This document shows, one piece after another, positions 63,270 to 64,000 of a stretch of DNA of 64,000 nt. Made by a program: the position numbers and the translations under genes. Every line of letters starts with the position of its first letter. Within the stretch, counting starts at the first letter, position 1. The notes under the pieces are model-generated. The model was not told the DNA's origin. It was given only the letters and a program-made list of their open reading frames with translations, and ran no database searches. This DNA comes from Fibrobacter sp. UWP2 (GTDB lineage: Bacteria; Fibrobacterota; Fibrobacteria; Fibrobacterales; Fibrobacteraceae), in NCBI RefSeq assembly GCF_900141705.1, contig NZ_FQYM01000012.1, positions 22,900-86,899 on the forward strand. Reading direction: 5' to 3'.

Positions 63270-63663
63270 AATTTTTTGAATGGATGATATTGAATAGCAA
63301 TGCCAAGTCATCGTTCGCAATCGGCCCTATGACCAAGTCGAACCGACCGTCTATGTTGGAGTCTTCTTGCGGGTCTTTCAGTTTTGTTGCGTTTCGATTT
63401 GTGATGACGAATTTCGCCCATTCTACGCTGGGTGAATCAAAGTGACGGATGTTCAGGGTTCCCAGTTTGTCCACCGAATTGTCGAAATCGTATATATTCA
63501 GGGTGGGCGAGCCGCCATACATTCTTGCCACCCTTTGAGCCATCCTTACAGCCTGCTCCCGAATGGTGGTAAGGTAGAACCCCTTGCCGAAATCCTTGTT
63601 CGGGCGGCACTTGGACAGTTCAATTTAGGCGATGTCCGTGTTCGAACCGTGGAAGAGAATCAC
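63214..63663 (-). pseudogene. Broken DUF3990 gene
   Basis: From a GTG at 63663 overlapping the DUF3791 stop, the frame reads ILFHGSNTDIA, then an in-frame TAA, then IELSKCRPNKDFGKGFYLTT and RVARMYGGSPTLNIYDFDN, LVIGPIANDD. These are DUF3990 blocks, a fold related to ADP-ribosyltransferases. The 3' end is lost: after about 63270 the frame runs into the end of the lipoprotein gene on the other strand. DUF3990 normally follows DUF3791 as here. Inactivated by a stop codon and truncation. Confidence 0.85.
63490..63527. repeat. Right copy of the 38-bp direct repeat (DUF3990 segment)
   Basis: One mismatch to 48789-48826. Lies in the DUF3990 pseudogene, which is clearly the source sequence. Confidence 0.7.
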
Positions 63664-63875
63664 TGTATCTTCCCTCCGTTCTGCTGGCTGACTAGCGTCA
63701 GGTCGTTGATGGCGTCTTCAAATGAAAGCGTATGCTCCACATCGTAGAATTCGACAAGGAAATCCATCGCTCCGTGATTGCATAGATAATCAAAAGCCTG
63801 CTTTTCGGTGAGGCTCTTGTTTGCGGCGAACTCGTTGACGCATGCAACGGTATATCTGATCAGTTTCTTGTCCAT
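63660..63875 (-). CDS. DUF3791 family protein
   Basis: 71 residues, from an ATG at 63875 that follows a TATATT/TATTAT -10-like region within nine bases, with no ribosome site. The sequence (VACVNEFAANKSLTEKQAFDYL, then HTLSFEDAINDLTL) is typical of DUF3791, a small helical protein almost always paired with DUF3990. Such pairs are suspected toxin-antitoxin or effector modules. Its partner here is a pseudogene, so this may be an orphan antitoxin-like gene. Confidence 0.8.
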   Translation of the reverse strand: MDKKLIRYTVACVNEFAANKSLTEKQAFDYLCNHGAMDFLVEFYDVEHTLSFEDAINDLTLVSQQNGGKIQ

Positions 63876-64000
63876 TTCTTAGATAATATACATCTTGACA
63901 TCGCCGAAGATGCCCCAAAGTTAGTTGAAATTTCTGCAACCAAAAAGAAAAAGGTGGTCTCCAACTTGTAAATTTGGTTCAGCAAAAAAACACCAAGCAA
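63876..64000. other. Right end of window, no gene seen
   Basis: AT-rich 125 bp holding the DUF3791 promoter region. No gene can be supported before the edge. Confidence 0.5.

Overview
The window looks like a chromosomal segment of a Fibrobacter-type bacterium (phylum Fibrobacterota, probably a gut anaerobe). This rests on recognition of gene families: a Fibrobacter-style GH9 cellulase at the left edge, an oxygen-independent sulfate assimilation route, many promoters with a TATATT -10 box, and a mixture of GC-rich core genes with AT-rich accessory genes. No tRNA, rRNA, CRISPR array or complete insertion sequence was seen.

Layout. 1-2.9 kb: the 5' part of a GH9 cellulase gene running off the left edge, and a DRE-TIM aldolase. 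3.0-27.9 kb and 34.8-36.9 kb: a large sulfur-metabolism region. It encodes sulfate capture and import (outer-membrane barrel, Sbp lipoprotein, CysT/CysW/CysA), ATP sulfurylase (CysD/CysN), an AprA/AprB APS reductase, a siroheme sulfite reductase, O-acetylhomoserine sulfhydrylase and serine acetyltransferase. It also encodes two ubiquitin-like sulfur-carrier systems, each with an E1-type activating enzyme and a JAMM protease. One carrier ends in Gly-Gly-Gly-Cys; the other is fused to its E1 and a rhodanese. A rhodanese-TusA-DsrE fusion and a family 2 encapsulin with its cysteine desulfurase cargo complete the set. Biotin synthase and a PLP cluster (pdxS, pdxT and a MocR/PdxR regulator) sit in the middle; PLP is the cofactor of several of the sulfur enzymes.

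Nine copies of one composite promoter, TTGGAC-like -35, exactly 18 bp, TATATT-like -10, plus a conserved block of about 40 bp upstream, precede nearly every sulfur operon and define a regulon. A LysR-type gene next to sbp is a candidate regulator, but this is inference.

28.5-44 kb: a defence island. It holds an AT-rich helicase-nuclease plus Argonaute-like pair resembling DdmD/DdmE, an orphan mobile mystery protein A, a candidate structured RNA of about 200 nt, a restriction-modification operon (two Eco57I-like methylase ORFs and a GIY-YIG helicase) and a YhcG/DUF1016 nuclease. Part of this island separates sbp from cysTWA. 44-48.4 kb: ordinary housekeeping or accessory genes (flavoprotein, alpha/beta hydrolase lipoprotein, MmcQ/YjbR protein, Bcr/CflA exporter, small lipoprotein).

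48.4-64 kb: an RHS locus with a trypsin-like protein, a 2431-residue SpvB-like exported protein, a 1623-residue RHS protein whose variable C-terminus carries an HExxH zinc-protease motif, a lipoprotein that may be its immunity protein, and decayed DUF3990/DUF3791 genes. A 38-bp DUF3990 fragment occurs as a direct repeat on both sides of the locus.
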